Shown in pieces: positions 1-10,691 of a DNA stretch of 64,000 nucleotides (within the stretch, counting starts at the first letter, position 1; each line of letters begins with the position of its first letter). A program made the translations under genes and the position numbers. A model generated the notes under the pieces. That model worked only from the letters and a program-made list of their open reading frames with translations, had not been told where the DNA came from and did no database searches. Source of the stretch: Amanita rubescens (taxonomy: Eukaryota; Basidiomycota; Agaricomycetes; Agaricales; Amanitaceae); assembly GCA_015039365.1 (NCBI GenBank), contig WION01000032.1, positions 186,001-250,000 on the forward strand. Reading direction: 5' to 3'.

Positions 1-360
1 CCTTTCTGAAGCAGCAGTTCAACAATGTTGCTATGACCCCCTTGTGATGCTGCTTGAAGTGAATTTCCATATTGTCCTCCTTGTGTATTCACATTTGCTC
101 CTTTCTCAAGCAGCAGTTCAACAATGTTGTTATGACCCCCTTGTGATGCTGCTTGAAGTGAATTTCCATATTGTCCTCCTTCCGCATTTACATTTGCTCC
201 TTCTTCAAGCAATAGTTTAACAATTTTGTTATGCCCCCTATGTGATGCAGTATACAGAGCATTACCATGTATTATATGCTCTGCATTTATATCTGCCCCC
301 CATCTAAGTAGCACTTGAACAATATATCTATGGCCACCTTCTGATGCAGCTTGAACAGCA
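1..360 (-). repeat. Near-identical 99-bp ankyrin repeat units
   Basis: Consecutive 33-codon ankyrin units, each carrying a GNSLQAASQGGHNNIVELL-type core. The first two complete units differ at only a few bases, and the unit further from the edge (about 200-300) is more diverged. High identity between neighbouring units at DNA level suggests recent unit gain, loss or conversion. Confidence 0.8.
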
Positions 361-2840
361 TATCCACTCAAAATCACATTTCTTGCATTTTTAGTCAATG
401 AGGCAGATATGCCATCTATTGCATGATAATCAGAAGCTGCATCTGTTCCAAGCAGCATATTGACAATGGCCACATGTCCACATAGTGAGGCTGGGCAGAG
501 GGACTCCAGAATTTCAGTTTGGCTTGCAGCACTTGGCAGCAACCACTCAACAATGGGAATGAGTCCATGTAAGGCAGCACACCATAAAAGACTTTTGCTC
601 TTCATGTGGCTATAATCAGCCCCAAAAATATCATAATTGTACACTTTGACCCAATTTTGGAATGCAAAGTTTTGGAGTGCAAAAAGACCCTTCATTTTCT
701 GAAGAACAGTTGTATCCAAATTGGTTCTGTTCAGATGCTTTGGCCAATATTTTGAAGCATATCTGATTAAAGACTGTTGATATTTTTTCTGAATTGCCCA
801 ACTGAGAGAATAAAAGTGATTCTTTGGATGACTTTCTGTTGAGTGAAGCAAATAGTTCAAGCAACATTGACCAATAAAGCTATCTCCTAATGAAGGATCC
901 ATCACAATGTTTGAATTTACTGTCCTTTTCTTTTTCAACACATATGTCTTGACAGATGCATGTGCAAATTGCACAGTATCATCACCCATTCTAGTCACAA
1001 GGCTTGAACAGATCTTCAGGGTATCTGTTGAACATGATAACTTTGCATCTGAATCAAAGGCTTTTGTGTCTATATCAAACTCCACAATGATGGCAAGATA
1101 GTCCATGTGCAATGGTTGCTCTGCACATGCTAGCCATAACAACAATTTTACAGCACATGATGCATCAGCAGGTGAGATCCTGCCAAGAATTTGGTCATAT
1201 GTTTCCTCCAAGGTTTCTGGAAGACTTTCAAGGATGTATTCCAATGTTTTCTTCCTCCTTGTACATTTCTTCAGTTCATCAAGCTGGCATGCCACCCAAC
1301 GGAACCTATTCATTGTTACTCAAAGTACTGTACTGACATGGCTGCACTTACATCCCTTTAGCTTTTTCTGCAAGCACCTGTTTTATTAAACCTTTCTCAT
1401 TTGGTTTCCATTTTTTTAATTCCACAGAAGAATGGAGCATAAAGTCAATGTACTTCTCAATGTCATTATCAACTGGCATCTGAGACATGTCAACTTCCAT
1501 TGGTTTCATTGCCATTATTGATTCAACAATCTGTTGTTCTTTCCTGCTGGTGACAAGTAGGTGACATTGCCACAAATCCCATTTTTTGAGAGTTTCTATA
1601 AACTCTAGAATCTCCTCCCAGTTAAAACATTCATCCAGAGCATCAATAAGGATGTAAGTCATATCAAAGCCAGATATAAGCTGTCTCAGGGCATCTTGAA
1701 GTTTGTCATCTGAAGGCATTGAGAGCCCCTGCATACAATCCTCATAAGTCTTGTCAAGAAGTGACTGATTTGAAGATTGCCAATAAAGAAGATTGACAAT
1801 TAATGAGCTAAGGATGTCAGTGACATTTCTCTTCTTTGCATCAGAAACATCACAATAAAAATATGCCAATCCAATGGAACCTTTTTTGGCATTTAGTTGG
1901 ATGTCCTGAACAACAGTGGAACTACAGGATATCAGTAGGTTATTGCCTCTGGGATTTGCTTAGCTCACAAAAGAATTGTTTTCCCTGAACCAGCTTTGGC
2001 ACATTAAGAATGATTGACATGGCTCCAGCTGATGGTTTGCTTACATATACCATGAATCCACATCAATGAGTTCTGTATTTGCTTCCAATCTTTGTACATT
2101 GAACATTCCAACAGCCATGATCCAGTGCCTAAGTGATGCCTTTTGGTGGCATTCCTATGGTTAGTTGATGGATCAGATGGTGCCAGCCACCTCTTGTACT
2201 TCTCTATTACATGAGTGCAGCACAATCATCTTACATATGCAAAGTATACACTTACCAACACTGCTTGAAAAATTGGTGGGTTGGACTATAATGCATGATG
2301 AATACAATGAACTCCAATTGTGAAAGCACCTACTGTTCACATTCTGAAAATTTGACACTTGAACCTCAACAATTGAGGAGTTGTTAATCCCTATATATTC
2401 AGCATGGTCAAAAAAACTTGTCATTGACATTAGTTCAAGTGATGGAGAATGTGACTCAAAAGTTGGTACCTAGTAGGACTTGGTGATAGAACATATGAGA
2501 GATAGTAGTAATTATTAATCAATAAAGAATACACACCCAGAAGCTCTGTTCCACACAGCTGTTGACTGAAGATTGCTGTTTGGAATTGCCATATTTTCAA
2601 GATGACTACAATGTAGGTAAGATTGACATGTGTGCATTGCAACATTTAATAAGCTGACATGTTCCGAGGATGTTGGGCCTCCCCATCTATGCTCATATTG
2701 CCAGACATTGTCACTGACTCAGGATTGTGATCGTCTGTTACAATCTTCTTAACCCTCTTTCTGTCACTCTCATGAACACTGGGTACATCCGAGTCTGACA
2801 GAGCACGTTTGCGAGCAGTTCTCGAGGAGGATGGCACCAT
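1..2840 (-). CDS. NACHT-ankyrin repeat receptor (fungal NLR-like), C-terminus off the window
   Basis: Predicted intracellular STAND/NLR-like ATPase, the class tied to non-self recognition and regulated cell death in fungi. Read on the minus strand: an N-terminal piece (about 2430-2310), a pre-NACHT segment (2203-2045), a Walker A motif GSGKTIL, a Walker B block YILIDALDECFN near 1640, a GMFRWVACQLDEL block after the NACHT fold, then ankyrin repeats from about 600 down to base 1, still open at the edge. Introns I place are 1306-1351 (46 nt), 1922-1968 (47 nt) and 1994-2044 (51 nt); splicing them gives the canonical WIHGISGSGKT context. Between 2204 and 2310 at least one more intron is needed and its junctions are not certain. 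The first exon may be 2840-2652, which opens with ATG and a basic serine-rich stretch; its join to 2430 is inferred only. The body is nearly free of CpG. Confidence 0.85.
2784..2818. repeat. 35-bp segment repeated at 6595-6629
   Basis: The 35 bases beginning TACATCCGAGTCTGACAGAG are exactly repeated at 6595-6629. Here they lie in the putative first exon of the NACHT-ankyrin gene. Confidence 0.85.
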
Positions 2841-5494
2841 TGTGGTAGTGCAAGTGAAAGATAAGCACTGTGGGAAAGCGCTGTCAGTTGTGACAAGGTC
2901 ACCACTCCAATTTCCTGATATGGGAATTGGCCTCGCCCTATTCGCCGTTGCTTCACAATGTCATTCTCGCCTCTCTAGAAGGAGAATCTCGAAACGTTGC
3001 TTCGCAGCACCTTTACTTAAACGGCCGCGCGATGGCTTTCCGTCTTTGCGGACGCGGAATATACGGTTATATACCGCGACAGTGATACACCGAGCTTCCC
3101 ATCCGGCAATCCTGCTTCCACCAAAGCCTACGGCTAGCTTTCCCTCGTTCCAGCTCCGCTTGTCCCCATCCAAAACCGAAATGTACATACTCTCACGCCT
3201 TTTCCAAGTTTCTTCCGAACATAAACCCCTGCGCGACATTGAGACGGGACAAGGAGCGAGTACTGTGGCATCTGGTGGCCAATGCTCCGGAACTTGCTCA
3301 GGACCTTGCAGAGTGAGCGCAGACCGCCGCATGGCGCAGTGCATTAGCAGAATCACCCTCTGATCATACTAGAACCAATCACAATATATTTTTAACCCAC
3401 GGAGCCTTTTCTTCTTGACAAGGCGAAGCGAAGGAGTAACGGACGTCGCAGTGCGGAAGGCAGGGGTAGAATGAAATGGTGCCCTGGGTACCTCAAAACC
3501 GCCGGCGATAGAAGAACGGGCGATCGGGGAAGGCGTGAAAACGAGTGTCGAGTTAAGAATTGGCCTTGTCGTTCTTGATAGTGCGTTGTTTCCGTGGTTC
3601 TTGTCGATCCATTAACTGACGATTTGATTTGTATAGTCTTAGCCCGAGGTCACTATGTGCGCGTCGTTGATGGAAAGCCAGAGCGGTCGCGATTCTCAAG
3701 GCAATCTTGCGGTTCCTTCGAGAGATAGACAAGTGGCACATGCCAGTGGGAGATATCTGTAGGTTAACGCATACAATAGGTGTATTCCTCGGATTCGATC
3801 GCAATGCACTGATTTGGACACCGTGACGAACATTTCCGATCCATCAAATATGAGCCAACACATCTTCAATTCACCTTACGCTATCTCTGAAATGCAACGA
3901 TCACAAGTGGTCAGTCTCTACGACGTACATCTCCTCTCCCTGTGTGGTACTGCGCGCTTCTTTTCCACGATATACCTCCATCATATGACCATGCGTCGAA
4001 TGAAACCTGAACCGCCATTTTGCTAACAGACCATCGTGCCATCTTTTAATCATATACCAACAATGCATCACCCTGATATCCGTTGTAATGAAAATTTGGC
4101 AGCGCTACAGCTCATCTGGAGACGACCATCGAACTGATCCGTTCAAGCGGATCTTCGCCCCAATCCGGCCAACGCCATTTGAAAGGTGGGCGATTATGGC
4201 GGGGATGCAAAGGTCTACACAACTGATTTCCCGAACTAGTAACCTCTACTTCCTTAAATAATGACATTTACTGCGGATTCCCGATATCACCATGGCATGG
4301 GAGTCAACCTCGCTCCGCCCGTCTCACAGCGCGCAACCGGATTCCACCCAACTGATTGCTCTCGTATCCGGCATTCGTTTTACTAAGTTTGCCTACCCAA
4401 TGCCAGAACTGTGAAACATTGCAGCCTTGAAAGTTCTCGATCAACTGCATTCAATCGTCTTGTTTGGTAATCCTTATCCTGCCAGGAGACAACTTTGTAA
4501 CAACAACTTGGGGATGTGGAAATGCGGGTATTTGGATCATGCCTCCGCCAAGTACGTTTGTCAAGTTTGTTCGATGCCGATTGACAACATCAGGACAAGA
4601 CGAAGCAGGACAAGACGAAGATCAAATGCTAGGGATTGAAGCCCGCTGTATGCTATTGAAAACCATGTGGGTGCTGGTATGATAAAACCGCAGGCGAGGG
4701 CATGGGCCATGGTTAAGAACCATGGGAGTGCTTGTATAATAAGACCATCAGTGAAAGGGGGAGGAATGGTGTTGGAGAATCATGGGCAGGCGAGTGGCGG
4801 GGGGCTAAATGACCGACTAGTACGCGCCAGGGTGGTGTAGGCAAACCATGGGTAGAGGAAACGTCGTAAACGATTGGACGGCGACTCGTCGGTGAGCCAC
4901 AAAAAGCACGGCGCCGGGCACGACAAGCAAGCGGTGTTGATATAAGATAGGCCCTAGATAGATCCGGGATATGTCACATCCTGTCACTCGCGTCCCGCCG
5001 CCCCCCATTTTAATCGATCTCAGCATTGGCAAGCGCCCGATTATTATTTACGGTTGCTAGCGGTGGTCAAACACAGGGCGGCACTGCCATTCGTCTACTC
5101 GAGTTCTTTGCGGGCACGGGCATCAAATGAGTCTAATAATGGTATTTTCTCTTCCTTGTCACCTGAACCTCGCCGACCGTTGTGATTAAAGTCTCGAAGT
5201 GACGGCAACCCCAAATTCAATCAGCCCCGAACTGTCGGTTATGTAGCACTACCCGTCGGCAGTGGTGATACCTCAGGCATCGCCCCTCGCTGCCGTTGGT
5301 CCAACAGCAATTATTTTGAGCAAGTTAAATGTTAGGCACGCACATAAGAGCGCCACCAGGCACTCAGAGACCAACAATAAGTTCTGACTGGTGGTCCAGG
5401 CTCCAAAAAGGCGTATAAAGGACAAATTCACGGACAACTTCCTAGGCTGTTCCTGGTTCTTTTCGCCTTCCCCTCATCCTGCCGCTCTTCAAGA
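2841..5494. other. Gene-poor stretch
   Basis: No family is recognisable on either strand. Open frames of 130-180 codons at 2809-3363 (+) and 2961-3356 (-) overlap each other in a GC-rich patch and resemble no known domain. There is a perfect small inverted repeat, CCATGGTT-aag-AACCATGG, near 4708-4726, and a short tandem copy of a GGACAAGACGAAG unit near 4592-4620. Confidence 0.5.
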
Positions 5495-6156
5495 ATGCTG
5501 TTCCGCAATATATTTCAATTCCTTTCTGTTCTTTTCACTTTCTGTAAACATATTCATTTTGCACGATATTTCAGCTAGTAACGAATACCACACAGTCCAT
5601 ACAGTTTCCGCAGTGAGCGTCAGACCCCTTCTCGCTGCCAGACAGATCTCGCCATGCAGTAGTCAATGTTCTGAAGCCTCGGATTTAGCGTACGGTGGAG
5701 TCCGTTCCTTTATTCCCAAGGTTCCTTGACTTTCTCTAACATTTTCTCCAGAACTGTCCTATCACATGTATTTGCACGCCGGCGACCCTCAACGCCTTCT
5801 ATCAATGTGTTCAGTGCACAGAAGCGGCAAATATGCCCGAAGTTGTTTCCATCCAAAGCTCGTTGGGTTCATTTTACCAATAAACCTTTTCTGACGAGCG
5901 ACGTTCGTTAGACACTGAGAGCTATTGTGCGGCAAACGGGTATCCACTTACAGTCGGATCCACTCCTTCCGGAACTGGCTCAGGAAGTGACGGAGGTACG
6001 ACCGCTGGTCAAGGAATCGCCACTAGCATCGGAATTACCTTGGGAGAGAAAATTGGCGCAAGTTTTGGTGGAGTAGCAGTAGTAGTAGGCATTATCTTTC
6101 TACTTGTCCACTGCCACATACTCCACTGTGGACTTCTTCCATTTTGCTGTAATTAG
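5495..6156 (+). CDS. Small secreted cysteine-rich protein with C-terminal membrane helix
   Basis: Four-exon gene reconstructed by eye: 5495-5543, 5614-5699, 5752-5866 and 5912-6156, 495 nt in all (164 aa), phases consistent. Order of parts: a hydrophobic N-terminus (MLFRNIFQFLSVLFTF) that looks like a signal peptide, ending in a small-residue and ARQ stretch; a cysteine-patterned ectodomain (CSSQC, CPITCICTP, YQCVQC, then YCAANGYPL); a Gly/Ser/Thr linker; and a membrane helix (GASFGGVAVVVGIIFLL) followed by a short His/Cys-rich tail. The spacing of Cys around ICTP and the final NGYPL resembles a common family of basidiomycete small secreted proteins; no function is known. Introns are 70, 52 and 45 nt. 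The donors at 5700 (GTCCGT) and 5867 (GTTCAT) are weak, but they are the only ones that keep frame. A transcript would settle this. Confidence 0.6.
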
Positions 6157-6594
6157 AATACCTTAGAAGCTCAGAGAATGACATGGTATGCAACTGCATC
6201 CCAATGTAAGCTCTCGTGCACTCTTCCCACGTAGGCTGTAGCTCATCGACGTTCAACACCAGTTCCGCGCCTCGACTCCCTTCACATCTGAGTCGTTACC
6301 GCCAATTCCCGAGGGATGGCTGCGGTGAGGAGGCTGCGTTGCATGGATGGGATGGGAGGTACTGCGTTCAGAGGAACGCCGGTGATGTTTGCTGGGAGTT
6401 GGGTGGGAACTTGTTGATAAGTAAGGAGCGCTAGCAGAAGGCACGGGACTATAATTTGTTGTTCGCTTGTTAGGCTGAGTATTGGCGGATTAGAATTCGG
6501 TTTTCGCCTTAGCATGCTAGCAAAAGTGGATGGCATAAAGGGCGAGGATTGACCTGGGGCGATATTGGATGTCGCAGAAGGAAGGGTGCCACCC

Positions 6595-6647
6595 TACATC
6601 CGAGTCTGACAGAGCACGTTTGCGAGCAGATCGACAACATCAGGACA
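6595..6647. repeat. Mosaic of two local segments
   Basis: Bases 6595-6629 copy 2784-2818 exactly. They are followed at once by 6630-6647, which match 4580-4597 with one mismatch (core GACAACATCAGGACA). Two separate upstream fragments are thus fused here, as in filler DNA at a repaired break or at the edge of an old insertion. Confidence 0.75.
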
Positions 6648-8413
6648 CCCCAGCTCATACCGTGTGATAGGACGACATACGATTGGCAAATCCGCGAAAA
6701 GGCAAGTATACCCGCCGAGAGCGGAAACCGAATAGAAAATTGTACTGGGTTGTTTCTTAATTGGTAGTGCGTTTTCTTCAGTTATCCGGTACTGATGGTT
6801 TTATATAAGAGTGGTTATCTGAGGATAGTGGAGTTCATTTGAGAGGCGGGCAAGTCGTTCGCGGAGATCTCGGTAGCCTTGATATCCCTCGCCAACGGTA
6901 ACATGTGCACCATTCTCAGGTAACCCTCTTTGCATATCGCTGCCTCGACTCCATGCGTAGGCCGCACAGGCGAACAGCCGGATAATCAAACGCGTTCTAA
7001 AAGTATACTTGACTTACGAACGAACGAACGATTGATTGCATAGTATGTACCATTGTTGTAGTACGGATATCCAGAGTTCATAAGCTAGAGTGATGCTAGG
7101 AGGACGTGAAAGACAGCAGTAGCGTAGTTTGCTGTACTTACTGCAGGCGGGAGGGACCACGGACCGTTATCGGCCATTGCGGCCTTTTTTTCTCACAACA
7201 TGGATTCTCACCTACTTGGTCTTGCGTTCATTACGGCTGCATTACTTCTCATATCCTCATTTTCATATTGACGTAGTGCGGACGTTCCTCGACACCCGTG
7301 AAAGCTGGACGTTGGGAGCAACCAACTATGAGCTGGGCTTTCGGATGACAACCCTGTCACCCACTCTGGCACTGAGCCATCTCCGGACGGACTTCACTTA
7401 CAAGGCCCCTTACTCGTCCCTTTTGTTATCTACTCCCTCGTGAATAGAACATGTCTACCCCCAAAATCAACTCACGTAACGTGAATGCATTAGCATTAAT
7501 ATGGTACCCCACAACCCATTTGAACTTTAACGAAATGACACGCCACAGTATCAATGGGCATGGGTCCCGTGAGACAGCAGGAGCATCATGGCGCCCGCCG
7601 AACGCACTCCACCAGCAACAGCACACAAAAAAAAAAAGAGAGAAAAAAAGCAATCGCACCACCTCGCCGCGGGGACTTCAGCCCGAACAACCGCAATCCA
7701 AATATATGAAACGAGTAAACTGTCCCACGAGTTCACGACGGCCCGCCCATTGCCCAATCAAAATCCGCAGCGGCATGCCACTTCCCAATCATCAATCAGC
7801 TGAACGCCCAGGGCCCCCGGGGCTCCAAGCCCCGATCCAGTTGTGTGCGGCGCACGTAAGGAAAAAAAAGAAGTTGAATGAATATATGTAGCGTGGTGTT
7901 GGCACCACCCCACACCCATGCCAGCGCTCCGCATCCCCACGGCAGTCTTGGATACCGTAGCCATCGACCCAAGGTCCCACCAAAGGGTATATAAATGAGA
8001 GGTGGTGCGTTTGGTGGGCTCCTCCTCCCCACCATGCTTTTTGTTCGTTTACAGCACTGGATCGAGCTCTCTCGCTTCCGCGTATAATCTCTCTCCTTTC
8101 TGCTTCTCGTACGCGAGGGACGCCTACCACGGCATGTCAACTTGGAAACACACTCGCTTTCTCCATGTGCGACATGCGTGGATAAAACATGTGCACCGCG
8201 GCCAGGCAAACGGGTACCTGTGTGTCTCGATTGTTCTGTTCTTATTAAGCTCGCGCTCGATCTTTTATACTTCGCCCCTCAACACTCCTATCTGTGTAGG
8301 TGAGAACGCTCACACTTTCTCAATTCGCCAAAACCATGGGGTTACTCGGGATTTTCCTTACCCCTTGCCGTTCTGTACCTTATTTGTGAACGGGGACCTG
8401 ATATGATCAATCC

Positions 8414-8423
8414 TATATATAAA
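8414..8423 (+). promoter_or_regulatory. TATA box candidate for urate oxidase
   Basis: TATATATAAA lies about 254 bp upstream of the urate oxidase start codon. The spacing allows a 5' leader of roughly 220 nt. Position and motif only. Confidence 0.4.
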
Positions 8424-8676
8424 GCGCCTTAAAGTCTGGAGCGTACCCCAGCTGACGAGCCCATTTCCACAGAAGAAACTCACAGTTCAGACTCCGAGGG
8501 TGGAGAACGCGTATATCCATCGGATTTTCCTTATCTTGATTTCGTCTCCTAACAGCTATATTTTGGAATAACCCGTCTCACTTCTCCTCAAGCTCCGCGC
8601 TCCACTTGCATCTCATCGCGAGCCAACTAGCAGGGCATCCTATCATCACTACCCGACATTACAATCAAATTGAAAC

Positions 8677-10534
8677 ATGTCAACCGAGTTAGCAACGTCT
8701 CAAACTCGAAGCGACCTTTCCTATCTCAGCCATGCGCGGTATGGAAAAATCGATATCGGCGTCTTCCGTGTTGTCCGCGATGGAAAGTGGCATCATGTTG
8801 TTGAGTATAATGTGTCACTCTTAGTCGAGGGGGATATCGACAAAAGGTGAGTGAAGCTTATCAGCGTTGTTGTTGATGAGCCCCTGATGATGATGGTCAA
8901 AGTTATACCGAGGCGGATAACAAAGTCGTCGTTGCGACTGATTCAAGTTGAGTTGTTTCCCCCCCCTCAAAAAAAAAGTCCGATTGGTTGTTGATGACGG
9001 AGTTGTATAGTGAAGAATATAACATATTGTAGGTCGTTTGATTGCGTCAAGATTTTTTATAATCTGATGTTGGAGCGCTAGACCTGGCGAAGGTCTCACC
9101 GCATATTCTCAATGCAGAGAAGTTTGGAATTCATTTGGGGGTTCATATTCTCTCGAGATATGAGCATTTGCACAAGGCGTTTGTTACGATTGAGCAACTG
9201 CGTTGGGCAAGGATATCGGTTGATGGGAAGCAAGGGGTGGCTGAGCATCCTCATGCATTTTATAGAGACGGAGATGAGAAGAGGGTTGTGAAGATTGAGG
9301 TGAGCATCGGGCCAAGTGACGTTGGTGGCGGCGGCCTATGACGATGGGTTGACGCAACGTCTTTTTTTGAACCGGCTCGGACTGCTTGATCGGTTCGAAC
9401 TGACAGTTCTATTTAGGTGGACGCTACAAACGGCAAGGACAAGATGACTGCAAAGGTGTCGGCTGGCATTACAGATCTACTGGGTATGACAAAGAGTTCT
9501 TGTTGCAGCTTTGTGATTGCTCATTGACTGGAATTTCGCTCTCACACTTGCCTGGTTGCACGTGCATAACTCAATTCATCGGATACACACGACAAATCAG
9601 TCCTGAAGAGTACTGGTTCGGCGTTCTCTGATTTCATCCGGGATGAATATACCACGCTGGTTGAGGTGGACGATCGGATCTTCTCGACGTCCATAGACCT
9701 TGTTTACACATTTGCCCCCGTGACTATCCCTCCGCCAAAGGACGAGAAAAAGTTGGAATTGGTTGTACCCGACAATGTTCAGGACGGGTCAGTCTGGGAT
9801 GAGAAAGTACCCGAAAGGGCAAGAAAGGCTACTTTAGAGGTGTTTGCTAGGGATGAGAGCGCCAGTGTACAGGTGCGTCGTGTTCGGCTTCTTAAGAATC
9901 CCGGCATCTTCGGGTGCTGCGGAAAGGCTTGTCAACGAATGTCAAACGCGAGATCAGAAGATGGCGTTATTTTTACATGTACAATGGTAACGAGAATGAT
10001 GGGACTGACGACGGTTATGCAATACAGGCGACGCTTTACAAGATGGGCGAGAGGGTCATAGCAGAGAATAGGGGCATCGAAAGGGTGAACTATGCGCTAC
10101 CCAACAAGCATTACGTGCCGGTTGACATGAAGTATATTGGGGTTGACAACCTGACGCCGTAAGTCTTGTTCTGTTTCATACGATCTTCTGGGGTGCGTTT
10201 CTGGGTCAATGTGCATGATCGTCGCGTGGGATCTTCCCACCGATGTGACACGATATAAAATCAAAAAGGTTAGACCCAGATGGACAAAGATGATGCAAGT
10301 TAAAAAGGGAGAGAGCAACCCTCGTGGTGATGAGGGGATGAGTGCGCCCGCGGGATGCGGGAGGATGAACTGAAGCTAACTGTTATGATTATGAACAGAT
10401 CAAAGGCAGAGGTATTCGTGCCGATGGCCCGTCCGAGGTGAGTTTAAGGACGTAGTAATGACGTCATTGATACAAACAGTAACAGTGGACATATCTCTGC
10501 TGATATCTCGCGTACAACAGCGCAAAGAGGCTAG
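8677..10534 (+). CDS. URO1: Urate oxidase (uricase)
   Basis: Oxidises urate to 5-hydroxyisourate in purine breakdown, normally in peroxisomes. Exons by eye: 8677-8846, 8903-8946, 9082-9299, 9417-9483, 9601-9872, 10028-10158, 10399-10437, 10486-10534. Family blocks appear in order: ARYGK, VFRVVRDGKWHHVVEYNV, EGDID, ADNKVVVATDS, LAKVSPHILNAEKFG, LSRYEHLHKAFVTIEQLRW, DGDEKRVVKIEVDATNGKDK, LLVLKSTGSAF..FIRDEYTTLVE, DDRIFSTSIDL.YTFAP, ESASVQ.TLYKM, ALPNKHYVPVDMKYIG, AEVFVPMARPSG. One join is unsolved: between ATDS (8946) and LAKVS (9084) the expected six or so residues are missing. A matching stretch (VKIFYNL, 9046-9066) is present but out of frame, with a TAG between. As I read the last exon the protein ends in AQRG, not the SKL-like peroxisomal signal usual for the family. 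Confidence 0.88.
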
Positions 10535-10691
10535 ACACACACACAGAGGAAGAGAAATAAGCGTATGTACTAGTAGTAGAACCGGTAACACACAGTCGTC
10601 GCCAAGGGTATGGAGCGTGGGAGAGTGACGTCTGACGGTGTGGAATAGGTGGTTAAATAACTACAAAGCCTCTCATCTCATCCAAGAACAA

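Larger units (their letters stand above)
6157..8676. other. Gene-free stretch upstream of urate oxidase
   Basis: No recognisable coding sequence. The 134-codon frame at 8002-8406 (+) and the frames near 7451-8209 show no domain and run through purine-rich and low-complexity DNA. A TATA-like TATATAAAT lies at 7988-7996, with an ATG in CCACC context about 40 bp later that opens only about 15 codons. It may be a short upstream ORF or chance. Confidence 0.4.

Noticed and set aside
2809..3363. 184-codon open frame on the plus strand, overlapping a 131-codon frame on the minus strand
   Set aside because: GC-rich overlap with no domain, no clear introns and biased composition; one of the two might be real but neither can be supported.
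8002..8406. 134-codon frame upstream of urate oxidase
   Set aside because: No family, no clear start context, and it lies in a region with TATA-like boxes; more likely leader or spacer.
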